Source: Papilionanthe hookeriana x Papilionanthe teres (taxonomy: Eukaryota; Streptophyta; Magnoliopsida; Asparagales; Orchidaceae). From it: 64,000 nucleotides of DNA. Numbering within the stretch: position 1 is the first letter of the stretch; every line of letters begins with the position of its first letter. This document shows, one piece after another, positions 25,236-36,023 of this stretch. A program made the translations under genes and the position numbers. The notes below the pieces were generated by a model. It was not told the DNA's origin. It did not search any database and saw nothing but the letters and a program-made list of their open reading frames with translations. The stretch is taken from assembly GCA_022702705.1 (NCBI GenBank), contig CM040434.1:55602953-55666952 (forward strand), written 5' to 3'.

Positions 25236-27332
25236 CTAAGACATAAAGAAATTAAATATAAAGCAACTTGAACACTATTCCAAATTTAAACCCTTTAACC
25301 GAAGTTAAACTAAATCATAAACCATTTGAACACCAATTTGCCCTCGAGAGCTTTGGTTATCATAACTCCTAAACGTAACGTTAAATGAAATGCTACTTCA
25401 CTTATAGGATATTCAAATGTCCTAGTTCACTGAGCAAGATAACAAAACTTGAATTCTCGGACGATTAATTCATTTGTATAATTAAATTCATTTGAACTTA
25501 AAACAATCCTAGAAATATTGAAAAGATGTTTAAGATTTGTCTTAAGCACTTCCTCGATATGATAGGATGTTCATAAGAACAATTGAACTTAATTATTCTT
25601 TCATGAAGAAAATCGTCCTCAAACCAAAACACAAGAACCTAGACGTCATAGGAAATGACTAGCTATAGGATTAGGAACTTGGTAGAAAACCATAACCCTT
25701 CCCTTAGCTTTACCTAGGAACTTGTTTAAATATTCTAATTGTGTTTTAAGTGCAGCTTGGGATGACGGGAAGACCCTCCAGTACGCTTTTATTTTATTGC
25801 AATTTACATTATTGCAATTTCTTTAATTGCATCGCACTTACTTTTTCTTGCATGATAAACAACCGTTGCATGAAAACCCACACCTTTAGGATAGTCCCTA
25901 AAACCGAAACCAAAACTAAATTAAAAGTCATTACAAGATAAAATTCACCGCCACAACATTTCAAAATATAAAACAACTCAAAATTTAATCACAAACGTAA
26001 CACAAAACTACAATTACAACTAAATTAAAACGTCCCGTTGGATGATCGGGAATACCTCGGATGACGTAACCTACGTGTTGCTAACGGGATTTCCCACGGT
26101 CTAAATGAAAGTGTGGAACTCATTCAGTTAAGTTTAGCAAATTCATCTGGACTAAGTGAATCCGATAAAAATAACGATGCCGGAAGGATGGAACCGTGGG
26201 ATCTTAACCGGTGTCGTTATAATCAACTTTAAGATTTGTTTTAATTAAAACACAAAAACACTTAGAAATTAAGACTTCTCTAAACCAAAAACTTCGTCAT
26301 CTCCCGATTTATGACTTCTAAAACTAAACCTCTGCAACAACAAGGAGCTTGGAGCATGGTGGGCAGCACGGCCATCGTCGTCAGCAAAACTTGAATCTAC
26401 ATCAGCAAAACTTTCCTAGAATTAAACAACAAAGCCATAGGACTTTGAGGTAGTTTGCCTAGTGCAACATAAATCCTTAACCTTTTGTTAGGCATTTGCA
26501 TTGCAAATTAAGCCCTAACCGGTCTTAGGATTCCGAGGTAGTCGTCCGATACGACATAAACCCTCACATCTTCCGAGCCATTTGTATGATCATGTCATAC
26601 GGATATAAGTCCTAATTAACTAAAACTGGCAAGATCAAAACATTAAATAAACATTAGGACTTTCCTAAATCCAAGCCAAACAATAGGATAGTTGGGAAAT
26701 TAACGAAGTTCGCTTCGAATCTGTAATTTCTCCTACTTTTCTTCCTTTGAATTCCCAAAACAAAATGTTCCAAACTTGATCCATTCCCTGTTGAAATTCC
26801 AAAATTCAATCCTTTGAAAACTTAAACTTTGAAATTCTTGAGAGCAGAACTACTGATTATTATCGAGAGTTTTCTTAGGTGATTTCCGTCACCTAAGATG
26901 TAATTAACTATAGGGGCTTGCCCTTATAGGGAATTTTAAAGAACTCAGGTAATATAAACCCTGTTTAATGTTTTTCATATTAAGCAGGGGAATTTGTCGG
27001 CACATAAAATTGGTTCGTAGACCAAACGGATGTCACAAATCTTTTAGTTTATTTAATCGAGCCCCATTATCAAGCAGTGTGTCTATTCTTCGGGTTAGAT
27101 ACACGGTTAGTGGTGCGGTGCTCGTTTATGTGAACTATTTGGGATGTGAAATCAGTTTGATTTCATATCTTAAAATTTTCAAACTTAAAATCATTTTAAA
27201 AATCAAATGCTGCTTTCTAAATTATATATATATTTTTAAAATCAAATTTAAAATGTAAAATTCGCTGACAATTTCTGTTAGGCGACCCCTTTTTTAAAAT
27301 ACAACATAACCTAAAAATATGCCGACACTAAC

Positions 27333-28243
27333 TTTTCAAAACTTTTCCACTGCAGGGTCATCTCATTCATCAAATCATAAGAGTAGGGGAGCTAGAGGCA
27401 GGAGGGTCATAACTAGTAGAGGGGATATCTCCACTAGTAGAAGGTGCTTTACTCCTACTCCCAGATCTCCATTCTTCATGGGATTCGTATATCTTCAAAT
27501 TAGCTTTATTAATGGGTTTCATAGAGTAAACCCATTCTACATCATCTCTTGCTTCAACTCCATATAATTAGCAAAGTGCACAAATGAGGCCAGGATGTCC
27601 TAATCCTCCACTTGATTCACTCTTTGTCGTGGCCAAAATATTCTTATAAATTTTACTCCCCACATTTATACTTTTATTGTTCTGAATATATAAATTCAGA
27701 ACCGCTCTATCTCAATACTGTACTGTGGTGGTAGGTAGGTAGCAGAGTAGAACAAAAGAAATAATGTCGTGCTTTAGTTGTGGCATTCATCAGGGAAAGA
27801 GGAAAGTTTATACGTTCACGCTGTTTAATTTTCCATGTCCCTTTCCCATCAGTGAGAAAGTCAATGACATCGTTCAACGGATCTTCCATAGTTCCAAACG
27901 TTTCATGCTCACTAGAGTAAAAGTCGTGAATTTCGTAAAAAGAATTTATGCGGGCAGCATTAAAATCAACAGAAAACCCTCTTACTTTACAAGTTCGTCC
28001 TCAAGCTGAGTTAGATTGTCATAGAACTCTTTCACAACTTCTACAAAAACCTTGTTTGTAGTAATAGAAGTTTTCCCACTTCCTCTCTCTAATAACTCGT
28101 TCAACTTCTCCTTCAGGATAATCAAAAACTCTATCTTGTATACATTTTTTTCCTTGGAAGATAGAAGTATACTTTGACTGGGCTTTAGCATTTACAAATC
28201 GAGCCTCGTCAAACTCAAGTCGCCTCTTTTGTCCAGGAGCCAT
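27333..28243 (-). pseudogene. env-like unit 2 of the Athila-like element
   Basis: Starting at the ATG at 28243 (M-A-P-G-Q-K-R-R), the minus strand carries the N-terminal part of the plant transposon 3' ORF domain often called putative plant transposon protein: F-V-N-A-K-A-Q-S, and then in another frame K-V-F-V-E-V-V-K-E-F-Y-D-N-L. Further on (about 27700-27580) are the K-S-I-N-V-G and G-G-L-G-H-P-G-L-I motifs that mark the C-terminal half of this domain. Stops and frameshifts are frequent. The family is annotated as env-like in Athila by position; a role in membrane fusion has not been shown. The reading sense continues at 19957 beyond LTR C. Confidence 0.75.
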
Positions 28244-28599
28244 TTTTTCGATCTATCAAATTTACAAAAATTTAAACTAAACTCCAAAACAATGATAAAA
28301 TGGCTTCCAAAGGTGACTTTAAGGATTCTAAATTAAGTTCCATGAATTTCTTCCAAGTATTTTCTCCACATTTTCAATTTTTCCGGAATTCCTAAATGTG
28401 GAAGAAATTCATGGTGAAAATCAAAAAAATTTTACATAGGAGGGAAACTCTTAACGAGGGAAGATGAAATCTGGTGTCGAAATGAGTTGAAATCATCCCA
28501 AATCCAAGATATCCCAAGCCCTAGGTCAAAATTTTCAGTAAATAAGGGAAAAAGATGATGAATAGTGGCGGTTGACTGATCAAACCCAAGGTTAAAAGG

Positions 28600-28810
28600 T
28601 AATTATTTGGATCTCACCCTGGTGGGATCATTCATGCTGTCGGCGAGCTCTATTGAATTAAATATCACTAGTCTCGGGAAAAACACGCCATTGGCGGCCT
28701 CGAGCGCGTCGTTGGCGAGATCCTTAAATTTTGATCATTTTCTTAATTTTTGCGATTTCGATCAATTTCAAGCCTCGTCGACATCCGTTCGATCATTTTA
28801 AACATAAATT
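28600..28810 (-). promoter_or_regulatory. GC-rich LTR-like module upstream of env-like unit 2
   Basis: It contains GTCGGCGAGCTC, CTCGGGAAAAACACG and GGCGGCCTCGAGCGCG, in the same order as the GC-rich block of the Athila-type LTRs (17937-18110, 39866-40060) and the module at 30405-30545. It lies about 360 bp upstream of the ATG of env-like unit 2. It is not inside an LTR. It appears to be LTR-derived sequence relocated into the internal region; a regulatory role is inference. Confidence 0.5.
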
Positions 28811-29075
28811 TTAGTGAATAAGTGATGTATTAACACAAATAAATTTTCACAACACAAAACATCACAATTATATATAAAATCCAAGTTTTATAATACAAAT
28901 TACACAACAAACATAAGTTAGGTATTTTCTCAACCTAAATTCATCAATTCAGCTTCGCAATCCAAGCTACAACACTCTAAACACTGAAAATAAACATTTC
29001 AATCTTAATTTCAATCTTAATCTCAACTATACTGAGATCAACAAGCAAACATCGAAAGCAAACAAACAAATAAGT
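28811..29075. other. spacer between env-like units
   Basis: AT-rich, no open frame and no recognised motif. It separates the end of env-like unit 1 from the GC-rich module of unit 2 and probably marks the border of the tandem duplication. Confidence 0.4.
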
Positions 29076-30296
29076 TCAAATCAAGTTCAACATAAAAACA
29101 TATAAAGTAAAGCAATTATACTGCTCTTCTGATTCAGTGTTGGTTTCTCCTCTGATATCACCCATCGCTTGAACATGAATGAACAGGTTATAGAAGGGTC
29201 GGAAAGGGAATTCTTTAGTAGAATCGTCTTCTATCCATTCCATTCTTCTCATTAAGCGTATCAAACTTCCTTCGAAATGTCCAGTATGATCAAAATGCTC
29301 TTTCATTCTCCAATCAATGTGGTCAAAGAAATCAGAGATATTGTTAATTGAATTCATTAAATATTGTACTTCTTTCTTCAGTTTCTTGATTCTGTGTAAG
29401 ATCATCAGCGTCTTGTCCACAAATAGAGGTTGAATTGGAATTGAGTTCTACGATGATTAATCTATAATAGCAATAATATCATTCTCCTCTTCATTTGTTG
29501 GGAACATTTTGGTTGGGTCTAAATGTTTCCATGGTATAAGTATCTTTTCCCAAATCTTGTATGAAACTTAGAACTGACTACATAATGAGAAAATTATTGA
29601 AGGATGTCCAAGCCTATGAGATGATCCTTGAATGATCAGGCCCAAAACAGACTTCACAATTATTAATCCAATGTCAATTGGCCATCCCATTTAAATGCAG
29701 TAATTCAATATAGCACTTTCTTTAGTAACTTTACCGATCCTCATCATCAGTAATAACTTTACATAAATGAAAAAGTGCCAATGTTTCAAAACGGGATTTA
29801 GAAGTGTAGCAGAAAAACTAACATAACCGTTTTCTCTAATTTCCCAGTCTTCAGTTTTGTCCGTTAAATATTGATAGAACTCATTCATCAGATTGCTTGT
29901 CTGGACGAAGTTGGAATAATGACAGACAGGAACATTCTCGATCATGTTTAATTCATTAATTCATTCAGGAGGAAAAGTTATCCACCTACCTCGCACATAA
30001 ACGCTTCCTTGGTTGATTCCATGATAATTGGCATAAATCTCCTTCACCACAGGAATGAATATTGCGGCAGTAGTGTAGCAAAATACTTCCCATCGTCACC
30101 GCACGATCATTTCTTCAATCGCTGTAGAAGGATTGTTTAATCCTTGATTCACAAAACCTCTTTCTTTGATTAGCCTCCTCTTTGACATCACTTTGTTAAA
30201 GAGTCGTTGTGCCTCGGCACTGACAAACTCTCTCCGGTTGAACACTTGAAATCTAGGGTAATCTATGGAATTGGAAGCAATTATGGAAAAATTCAA
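29076..30296 (-). pseudogene. env-like unit 1 of the Athila-like element
   Basis: Minus strand, three main open pieces. 30296-30096 has F-V-S-A-E-A-Q-R-L-F followed by K-E-R-G-F, the usual start of the putative plant transposon protein domain. 29945-29691 has V-S-F-S-A-T-L-L-N-P-V-L-K-H-W-H-F-F, equal to the family's L-T-P-I-A-K-V-W-x-x-F motif, and continues to a G-W-P-I-D-I-G segment. 29420-29076 is a polar, heptad-like tail of 114 codons. It has the same domain order as unit 2, so the region is duplicated in tandem. Stops and frameshifts separate the pieces. It lies right after integrase, the standard position of the Athila extra ORF. Confidence 0.78.
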
Positions 30297-30342
30297 GGAG
30301 TTTCCAGTCGTTTTTGAGAAATGGAGAGTTTAAAAACCGTCA

Positions 30343-30560
30343 CTAAGAGTTTATAGGGGAAAAATTCCACCTAAAACTGCTAAAAACTGCCATTTCAAAC
30401 TCAGAAACTGTCCACTCGTCGATCTCGCCATCGGCGGCATCAATGAAGCCGTCTGCGAGCTTTGTGCAATTAAATGTCACAGCCCTCGGGAAAAACCCGT
30501 TGTCGGCGGCGTTGAGCTCGCCATCGGCGCCCAAGGCTAAATTTGTTCAAAAACGTCGTG
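30343..30560 (-). promoter_or_regulatory. GC-rich LTR-like module with TATA box upstream of env-like unit 1
   Basis: It contains GTCGATCTCGCCATCGGCGG, CCTCGGGAAAAACCCG and CGTTGAGCTCGCCATCGGCG in plus-strand order, matching the GC-rich block of the element's own LTRs. The minus strand then has TCCCCTATAAACTC (30347-30360), a plausible TATA box, about 50 bp before the start of the env-like reading frame. In the LTRs the same order, GC-rich repeats then TATA, is seen (for example 36205-36312 then 36390). A separate promoter for the env-like gene is an inference from this layout. Confidence 0.5.
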
Positions 30561-30799
30561 GTTCAAATACGTTCCAAATTTTCTCTATGGATCCAAATTT
30601 CATGATGATCAAAGGGTAAATACGAGCAGTAGATTCAATATTACCACATACTAATTATATATTCAAACAAATACACAACAAATAAAGATAACTATGGGTT
30701 GACTCTCATAAAGCGCTTGTTTTAACGTCATCAGCCAGACATATTCAGGTGTTATTTAGGTTGATTGAGCATTAAATCCTCTTTAAAGTTCAGTATTTT

Positions 30800-32000
30800 A
30801 CCCTCAAAATAAGGTTTTTAATCTATGTCCATTTACTTTAAATCTATTCACAATCTTTGGATCTTCAATTTTAATAGCTCCATAAGTATAAACTTGAGTC
30901 ACAGTAAAGGGTCCTAACCAACGAGACTTCAATTTCCCAGGAAATAACTTCAGCCTTGTATTTTAAAGCAAAACTTCTTGACCTGGTTCAAAGCTCTTCT
31001 AGTTAATCTTCCGATCATGCCTTAACTTCAGTTTTTCCTTATAAATTATGTCGTTATCAAAAGATTCATTTCTTAATTCTTCCAATTTATTCAATTGTAA
31101 CAATCTCTTCTCACCAGCATTTTTCAAATTATAATTGATTTCTTTAATTGCCCAATATGCTTTATGCTCCAATTCTACTGATAAGTGGCAAGTCTTTCCA
31201 AAAATGAGTCTGTAAGGAGTCATTCCAATAGGAGTTTTATAAGCAGTCCTATATGCCCATAATGCAGTATCCAGTCTAGTAGACCAATCTACTCTACTAG
31301 GGTTTATAGTCTTTTCTAAAATTAGTTTAATCTCTCGATTAGAAACTTCATCTAATCCACTAGTCTGATGAAGATATATGGTAGAGATTCTATGAATAAT
31401 ATTAAATTTTTCTACCAATCTCTGAATATATTTATTCCTAAAATGGGATCCTCCGTCAGTGATAATCATCCTCAGCATTCTGTATCTTGTGAAAATGTTT
31501 TTCATTAAGAATTTTAAAACACTTTTAGCATCACAACGAGGTAAAACTTGTGCTTCAATCCATTTTGATACATAATCAACTGCAATCAAAATATATAAGT
31601 TTCTAAATGAAGGAATAAATGGTCACATGAAATCTAATCCCCAAACATCAAAAATCTCATCTTCTAACATGAAATTCAGAGGCAATTCATTTCTTCTAGA
31701 TATATTACCTACTCGTTGGCATCTGTCACAAGTTTTGATATATCTGTAAACATCTCTAAAGAGAGTAAGCCAATAAAATCTAGCTTGTAAAGTTTTATGC
31801 GCATTTTTGTTAGTCCCAAAATGTCCTCCAAATTCAGAATCATGGCATTTTTGAATAATCAGTTCAGTTTCTTCATAAGGCACGCATCTCCTAATAATAA
31901 GATTGTTACATTGCTCATATAAATATGGTTCATCCCAAAAATATGCTTTCGCATCATGAATGAATTTTTTCTGTTGTTGTAGTGTTAGCATAGGTGGCAA
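30800..32000 (-). pseudogene. Athila-like integrase
   Basis: The N-terminal zinc-binding domain (32000-31623) shows the H-H-C-C pattern (a G-G-H-F-G-T-N-K segment and C-D-R-C), then W-G-L-D-F-M with the first catalytic Asp. The next frame (31589-30999, 196 codons) contains I-T-D-G-G-S-H-F with the second Asp and S-N-R-E-I-K-L-I-L-E with the catalytic Glu, so the D-D-E triad is complete. A further segment to about 30810 has P-G-K-L-K-S-R-W-L-G-P-F, the C-terminal chromatin- or DNA-binding domain start of Athila integrases. One stop separates the first two parts (31620) and others the last. It is the best preserved domain of this element. Confidence 0.9.
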
Positions 32001-32048
32001 AAATAAACTTACAATATAGTTAACTATATCAGCATACCAAGGTATTTT

Positions 32049-32600
32049 CTATTCATTAATATTATAAAGTTGTTTATCAGGGAAACTGTCTGTAATTTCA
32101 TTATCAGTGTTAGATATTTCATGATATTCTAATCTCGACGAATGATCGGCAATTTGATTATCAGATCCATTTCTATCAATTACTACAAAATTGAATTCTT
32201 GCATCAAAAGTATCCATCTGATTAATCTTGGTTTGGTATCTTTCTTTTGCATCAAATATTTAATTGCAGAGTGATCAATATGCACATACATTTAGTCCCA
32301 ATTAAATAAGATCTGAATTTGTCAAAAGCATATACAATAGCAGTAAGTCTTTTTTAGTAATTGTATAGTTAACTTGAACATCGTTAAAAGTTCTACTAGC
32401 ATAGTATATAACTTTAAAAATTTTATCATATCTTTGTCCAAGAACAGCTCTAATAGCATAATCACTAGCATCGCACATTAATTTGAATGGTTTCTCCCAA
32501 TCAGGTGAAACTATTATAAGTGTTGTGATAAGTTTTTCCTTTAATAACTTAAAGGCATTCAAGCAGTCTTCAGTAAATTCAAATTTCTTGTCTTTTTCTA
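32049..32600 (-). pseudogene. Athila-like RNase H
   Basis: 32562-32302 holds C-D-A-S-D-Y-A-I-R-A-V-L-G-Q-R, the standard RNase H start of gypsy pol, and A-S-R-T-F-N-D. 32291-32049 holds D-H-S-A-I-K-Y-L and a N-x-I-A-D-H-x-S-R-L segment matching the end of the domain (family: V-A-D-H-L-S-R-L). The two parts are separated by a frameshift near 32295. It would remove the RNA strand during reverse transcription. Confidence 0.85.
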
Positions 32601-33430
32601 AAAGTTGGCATAGGTAATTTTTGAAAAATCTTTAATATAACGCCTGTAAAAACCAGTATGTCCAAGAGAACTTCTTACCCCTCTCACTGTAGTAAGAGGT
32701 GCTAGTTTAGCTATAACTTGAATTTTTGCAGGGTCTACTTCCATGTCATTTTCTGAAATTTTATGCCCTAATACAATTCCTCATGCAACCATAAATTGAC
32801 ATTTCTCCAAATTTAGAACTAAATTAGTTCTTTCGCATAACTCCAAAACTTTTTCAAGATGATTTAAGCATGTGTCAAATGATGTTCCAAATACAGAGAA
32901 ATCATCCATAAATACTTCTATTCCATCATCAATTAACTTACAAAATATAGATGTCATACATCTATGGAATGTCGCAGGTGCAATACATAATCTGAAAGGC
33001 ATTCTTCGAAAAGTGAAAGTTCCATAAGGACTAGTAAATGTAGTTTTCTCTAGATTCTCAGAAGCAATAGGAATTTGATGGCAACTGGCATATCCATCCA
33101 GAAACTAATAGTACTTGTGTCCAGTAAGCCTATCCAACATTTGGTCTAGAAAAGGAAGAGGAAAATGATCTTTTCTGGTGGCAGCGTTAAATTTTCTATA
33201 ATCAATACATATACACCATCCAGTAACTTGCTGATAGGTATTAATTCATTATTCTCATTTGCTTCAACAGTCACTCCTTCTTTTTTAGGAACACAATGAA
33301 TCGGGCTTACCCAAGCACTATCGGAAATAGAATATATAATTCCAGCATCTAACCATTTTAAATTCTCTTTTTTAACTACTTCTTTCATAATAGGGTTCAG
33401 TCTCCTTCTTGGATCAATTCTAGGTTTATG
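32601..33430 (-). pseudogene. Athila-like reverse transcriptase (broken)
   Basis: 33388-33146 has M-K-E-V-V-K-K-E and W-V-S-P-I-H-C-V-P-K-K, then A-N-E-N-N-E-L-I-P, diagnostic of the Athila lineage. 33002-32781 has M-P-F-R-L-C-I-A-P-A-T-F and the catalytic F-M-D-D-F-S-V-F-G. The middle part (33145-33003) is recognisable but carries stops, and a frameshift follows 32781. The active-site aspartates remain, but the invariant G of the P-F-G-L-C motif is R. Confidence 0.88.
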
Positions 33431-33791
33431 TTATCATTTAATAAAATTCTGTGCATACAAATTGAAAGGCTAATTCCCTTTATATCAGCCAGAGTCCAAC
33501 CAAAGCTCTTTTGTACTTTTTTAATGTATCCATTAATTTTTGTTCTTGAATATCATTTAAGTCCGAGGATACAATTACTGGTAATGTTGATAAATCTCCT
33601 AAAAATGCATATATTAAATGATTTGGAAGAGTCTTCAATTCAAGTTCAGGGGGTTTTACAATTGATGGAATTAAGATTTCATTCTCTAGTGTTGTTGAAT
33701 CGAGTGTTTCAAATTGTTACTAAATATAATCAGCTTCTTTGTTATCAATTTCATCATATTTATCGTTTTCCATATTTTTATTTTCTTCAAA
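33431..33791 (-). pseudogene. Athila-like protease-RT linker
   Basis: Minus-strand sequence between the protease domain and RT. It is low in recognisable motifs, with an acidic, asparagine-rich character and stops in all frames. A plus-strand open frame of 124 codons crosses it (33428-33802), but its product resembles nothing and it lies antisense to the pol linker, so it is not called. Confidence 0.5.
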
Positions 33792-34330
33792 TTATTCTTT
33801 GAAATAATATTTTCTCAAATAATCACATATATCCATTCTAAAACATTCAACATCTTTTTCTATTGAAGGATACTTCATTGGCTTTGAGATGTTAAAGGTC
33901 ACTTCCTGATCGTTTACTCTCATAGTCAATACTCCTTTTTGAACATTTATCATAGCTCTTCTTGTAGCTAAGAATGGTCTTCCTAAAATGATAGGTATTT
34001 CCATGTCTTCTTCCATATCTAAAATGATAAAGTCTACAGGAAAGATAAATTTATCAACCTTAACCAGAACATCTTCTACAACTCCTTTAGGATGTGTAAT
34101 AGATCGATCAGCTAACTGTAAAGTTACAGAAGTTGGTGAAATTTCTCCTATTCCTAACCTTTTAAAAGTTGATAGAGGCATAAGATTTATGCTAGCTCCC
34201 AAATCACATAATGCTCGTCCATAAAATTTTTCTCCAATAGCACACGAGATAGTAAAACTATCAGGATCTTTAAGTTTTTCAGGAAGCTATTTCTGAATTA
34301 TAGCACTACACTCTTCACTGAGTGCAACGT
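33792..34330 (-). pseudogene. Athila-like aspartic protease
   Basis: The frame from about 34300 reads through C-D-L-G-A-S-I-N-L-M-P-L-S with the catalytic Asp in D-L-G-A-S; the longest ATG-started part is 34202-33792, 136 codons. It continues with V-D-F-I-I-L-D-M-E-E-D and I-I-L-G-R-P-F-L-A-T, the second conserved half of retropepsins. It cleaves the Gag-Pol polyprotein in an active element. The core is free of stops, and frame damage lies upstream (about 34310). Confidence 0.9.
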
Positions 34331-35206
34331 CTCATGATCTAGTAACTTACTCTTTTTGTTGAGTATATTCTTCATAAATTTAACATAATCACGCATTTGT
34401 TCCAATGCTTCAACAAAAGGAATATTTATTGACATTTTTTTTAAATGTTTAAGAATTTAGCAAATCTTTTTCCTTTGTCTTATTGATTCAATCTTTGAGG
34501 AAATGGTGGTGATGGTCTTCCAACAGTAATTTTCATAGGTTTCAGAGGAAAATCAGGATATAAACTTTCATTTTCTCCTTTAGTTTTCACTTTTTCCTTG
34601 TCAACTACAGTTTCTTTCTGGACCCTTGTTTCCAACTCTTTTCTACTTCTTAATTGAATAGCCTTGATCTGTTCTTTTCCTTGATTTTTAGGATTAACTT
34701 CAACATTGCTAGGTAAAGTTCCAATAAGTCTATTTCTCAGTGCAGTAGCAATATGCCCCAATTGGTTTTCTATGTTTTTAATAGCAGATCCTTGATTTTG
34801 TAATTGATTTCCCATATTCAAAACTAGTTCCTCCATAGACAGCTTCTTCTCCTTGAATTATGAATTATTATAAAAACCTGGTGGATTAGAAGGTTTATAA
34901 TTGGAATCACTCTAATTTTTACATTTCCTAATGGGTTTACAAGATTGTTCCCCCACTGAGAATTAACAGGATTAGCATTACCTTGGTTATTCATGATTCT
35001 TCCAATCTGGATTATAATAGTTCGAGTAAGGGTTTTTTTGTTTATTATTTATCATGTTTAAAGTTTCATAAGAAGATTGAGCATCTATAATTTTTCCCAA
35101 TGAATTTTCTTCTAACACTTGAGGTGTTTGAGAATAATTCATTCTGTATTGATCTATTTTCTTTGAAAGAGCAGCAATTTGAGCAACTATCATGGTTAAA
35201 GCATCT
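34331..35206 (-). pseudogene. Athila-like gag, C-terminal part
   Basis: The minus strand carries H-D-S-D-A-L-T and a glutamine- and asparagine-rich linker (35206-34987). Then an open frame (34836-34480) has the coiled L-G-H-I-A-T-A-L segment, G-T-L-P-S-N-V-E-V-N-P-K and I-Q-L-R-S-R-K-E-L-E, all standard for Athila gag, and finally a M-S-I-N-I-P-F-V-E-A-L-E-Q-M segment (about 34440-34400) just before protease. Stops interrupt the frame at several points. Confidence 0.85.
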
Positions 35207-35315
35207 GAATCATGAATACTAGCTACTTTCTTAAGATTTACCCTTTCAGCGGGCCATTGAAAATTATTGGTAGTCATTTCTTAGATTAAAGCAAAAGCTT
35301 CTTCAAAAGATTTAG
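35207..35315 (-). repeat. 109-bp target duplication, left copy
   Basis: Equal in length and about 92% identical (9 differences by eye) to 38159-38267. Both encode the same gag segment (T-T-N-N-F-x-W-P-A-E-R-V-N), and they bracket the terminal-inverted-repeat element exactly. Confidence 0.9.
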
Positions 35316-36023
35316 GGTCTGTTTGGGGCAGCTGCAACTTATACAGCTTATTTAGATAAGCTGCTTATTCTGATAAACTGTTGATAAGCAGCTGATTCAG
35401 ATAAACTTTATGTTTGTTTGGTTTGAGCGTTTGGAAAGTATCTGATTCGCAGCTGTTTATGAAGAAATGACTATTATGCCCCTGAAATGAATAAGCTGTT
35501 AAACTGTTTGGTTTCTGCGGTTTAAGAACGGTTTATTTGCAGCTGTTTGTAGAAAAAAAACTTTTTCAACTCTTCTATATTGCTAAAATTATTTTAAAAT
35601 ATAAAATCTTATTTTCAAATATAAAATCGTATTTTAAAATATAAAATTATATTTTCAAACCTATAAGGAATCCATTCAATTTCTATTCATTTCAAGCTTT
35701 AAGGATGGTCAAGTAATGCTTATTATAAATATCCATATTTGAACCTTAATGTTACATAAGACTCCTCTATCTAATCCAAAATCAAAAATCATATTTCAAC
35801 TACAGTTGAAATTAAAAATTAATGACAAAACAATAATTTTATAATTTAATTACAAACACAACAACTCTGAAATAAAATCAGTAATATGGACATCATGAAT
35901 GTGCGCGATCTTGTGCCAAACAGAGGCTCAAAACTTTTTTTAACCCTCATCAACTCTGGATGAAAATTTTCTACTGTTATTGAATACAAGGAGGGAGGGA
36001 GGTCTGGCAATGATTTGAGTAGT

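Larger units (their letters stand above)
19958..27327 (+). mobile_element. giant solo LTR C, Tat/Ogre-like family, 7370 bp, TSD CTAAC
   Basis: It starts TGTTGACCTC and ends ATGCCGACA, with the perfect duplication CTAAC at 19953-19957 and 27328-27332. Same orientation as B, opposite to A, D and E. It has a terminal perfect hairpin (19962-19982), an A+C-rich low-complexity block (20480-21700), a TATA-like TATTTAAA (22291-22298), a GC-rich island (22886-23105), an AT-rich region with recurring motifs (23100-25300), a pentanucleotide repeat expansion (about 24890-25235) that explains much of its extra length, and the 3' landmarks (25600-27327). It interrupts the env-like ORF of the Athila-like element. 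Confidence 0.92.

Noticed and set aside
33428..33802. 124-codon plus-strand open frame
   Set aside because: Antisense to the Athila protease-RT linker and without recognisable domain.
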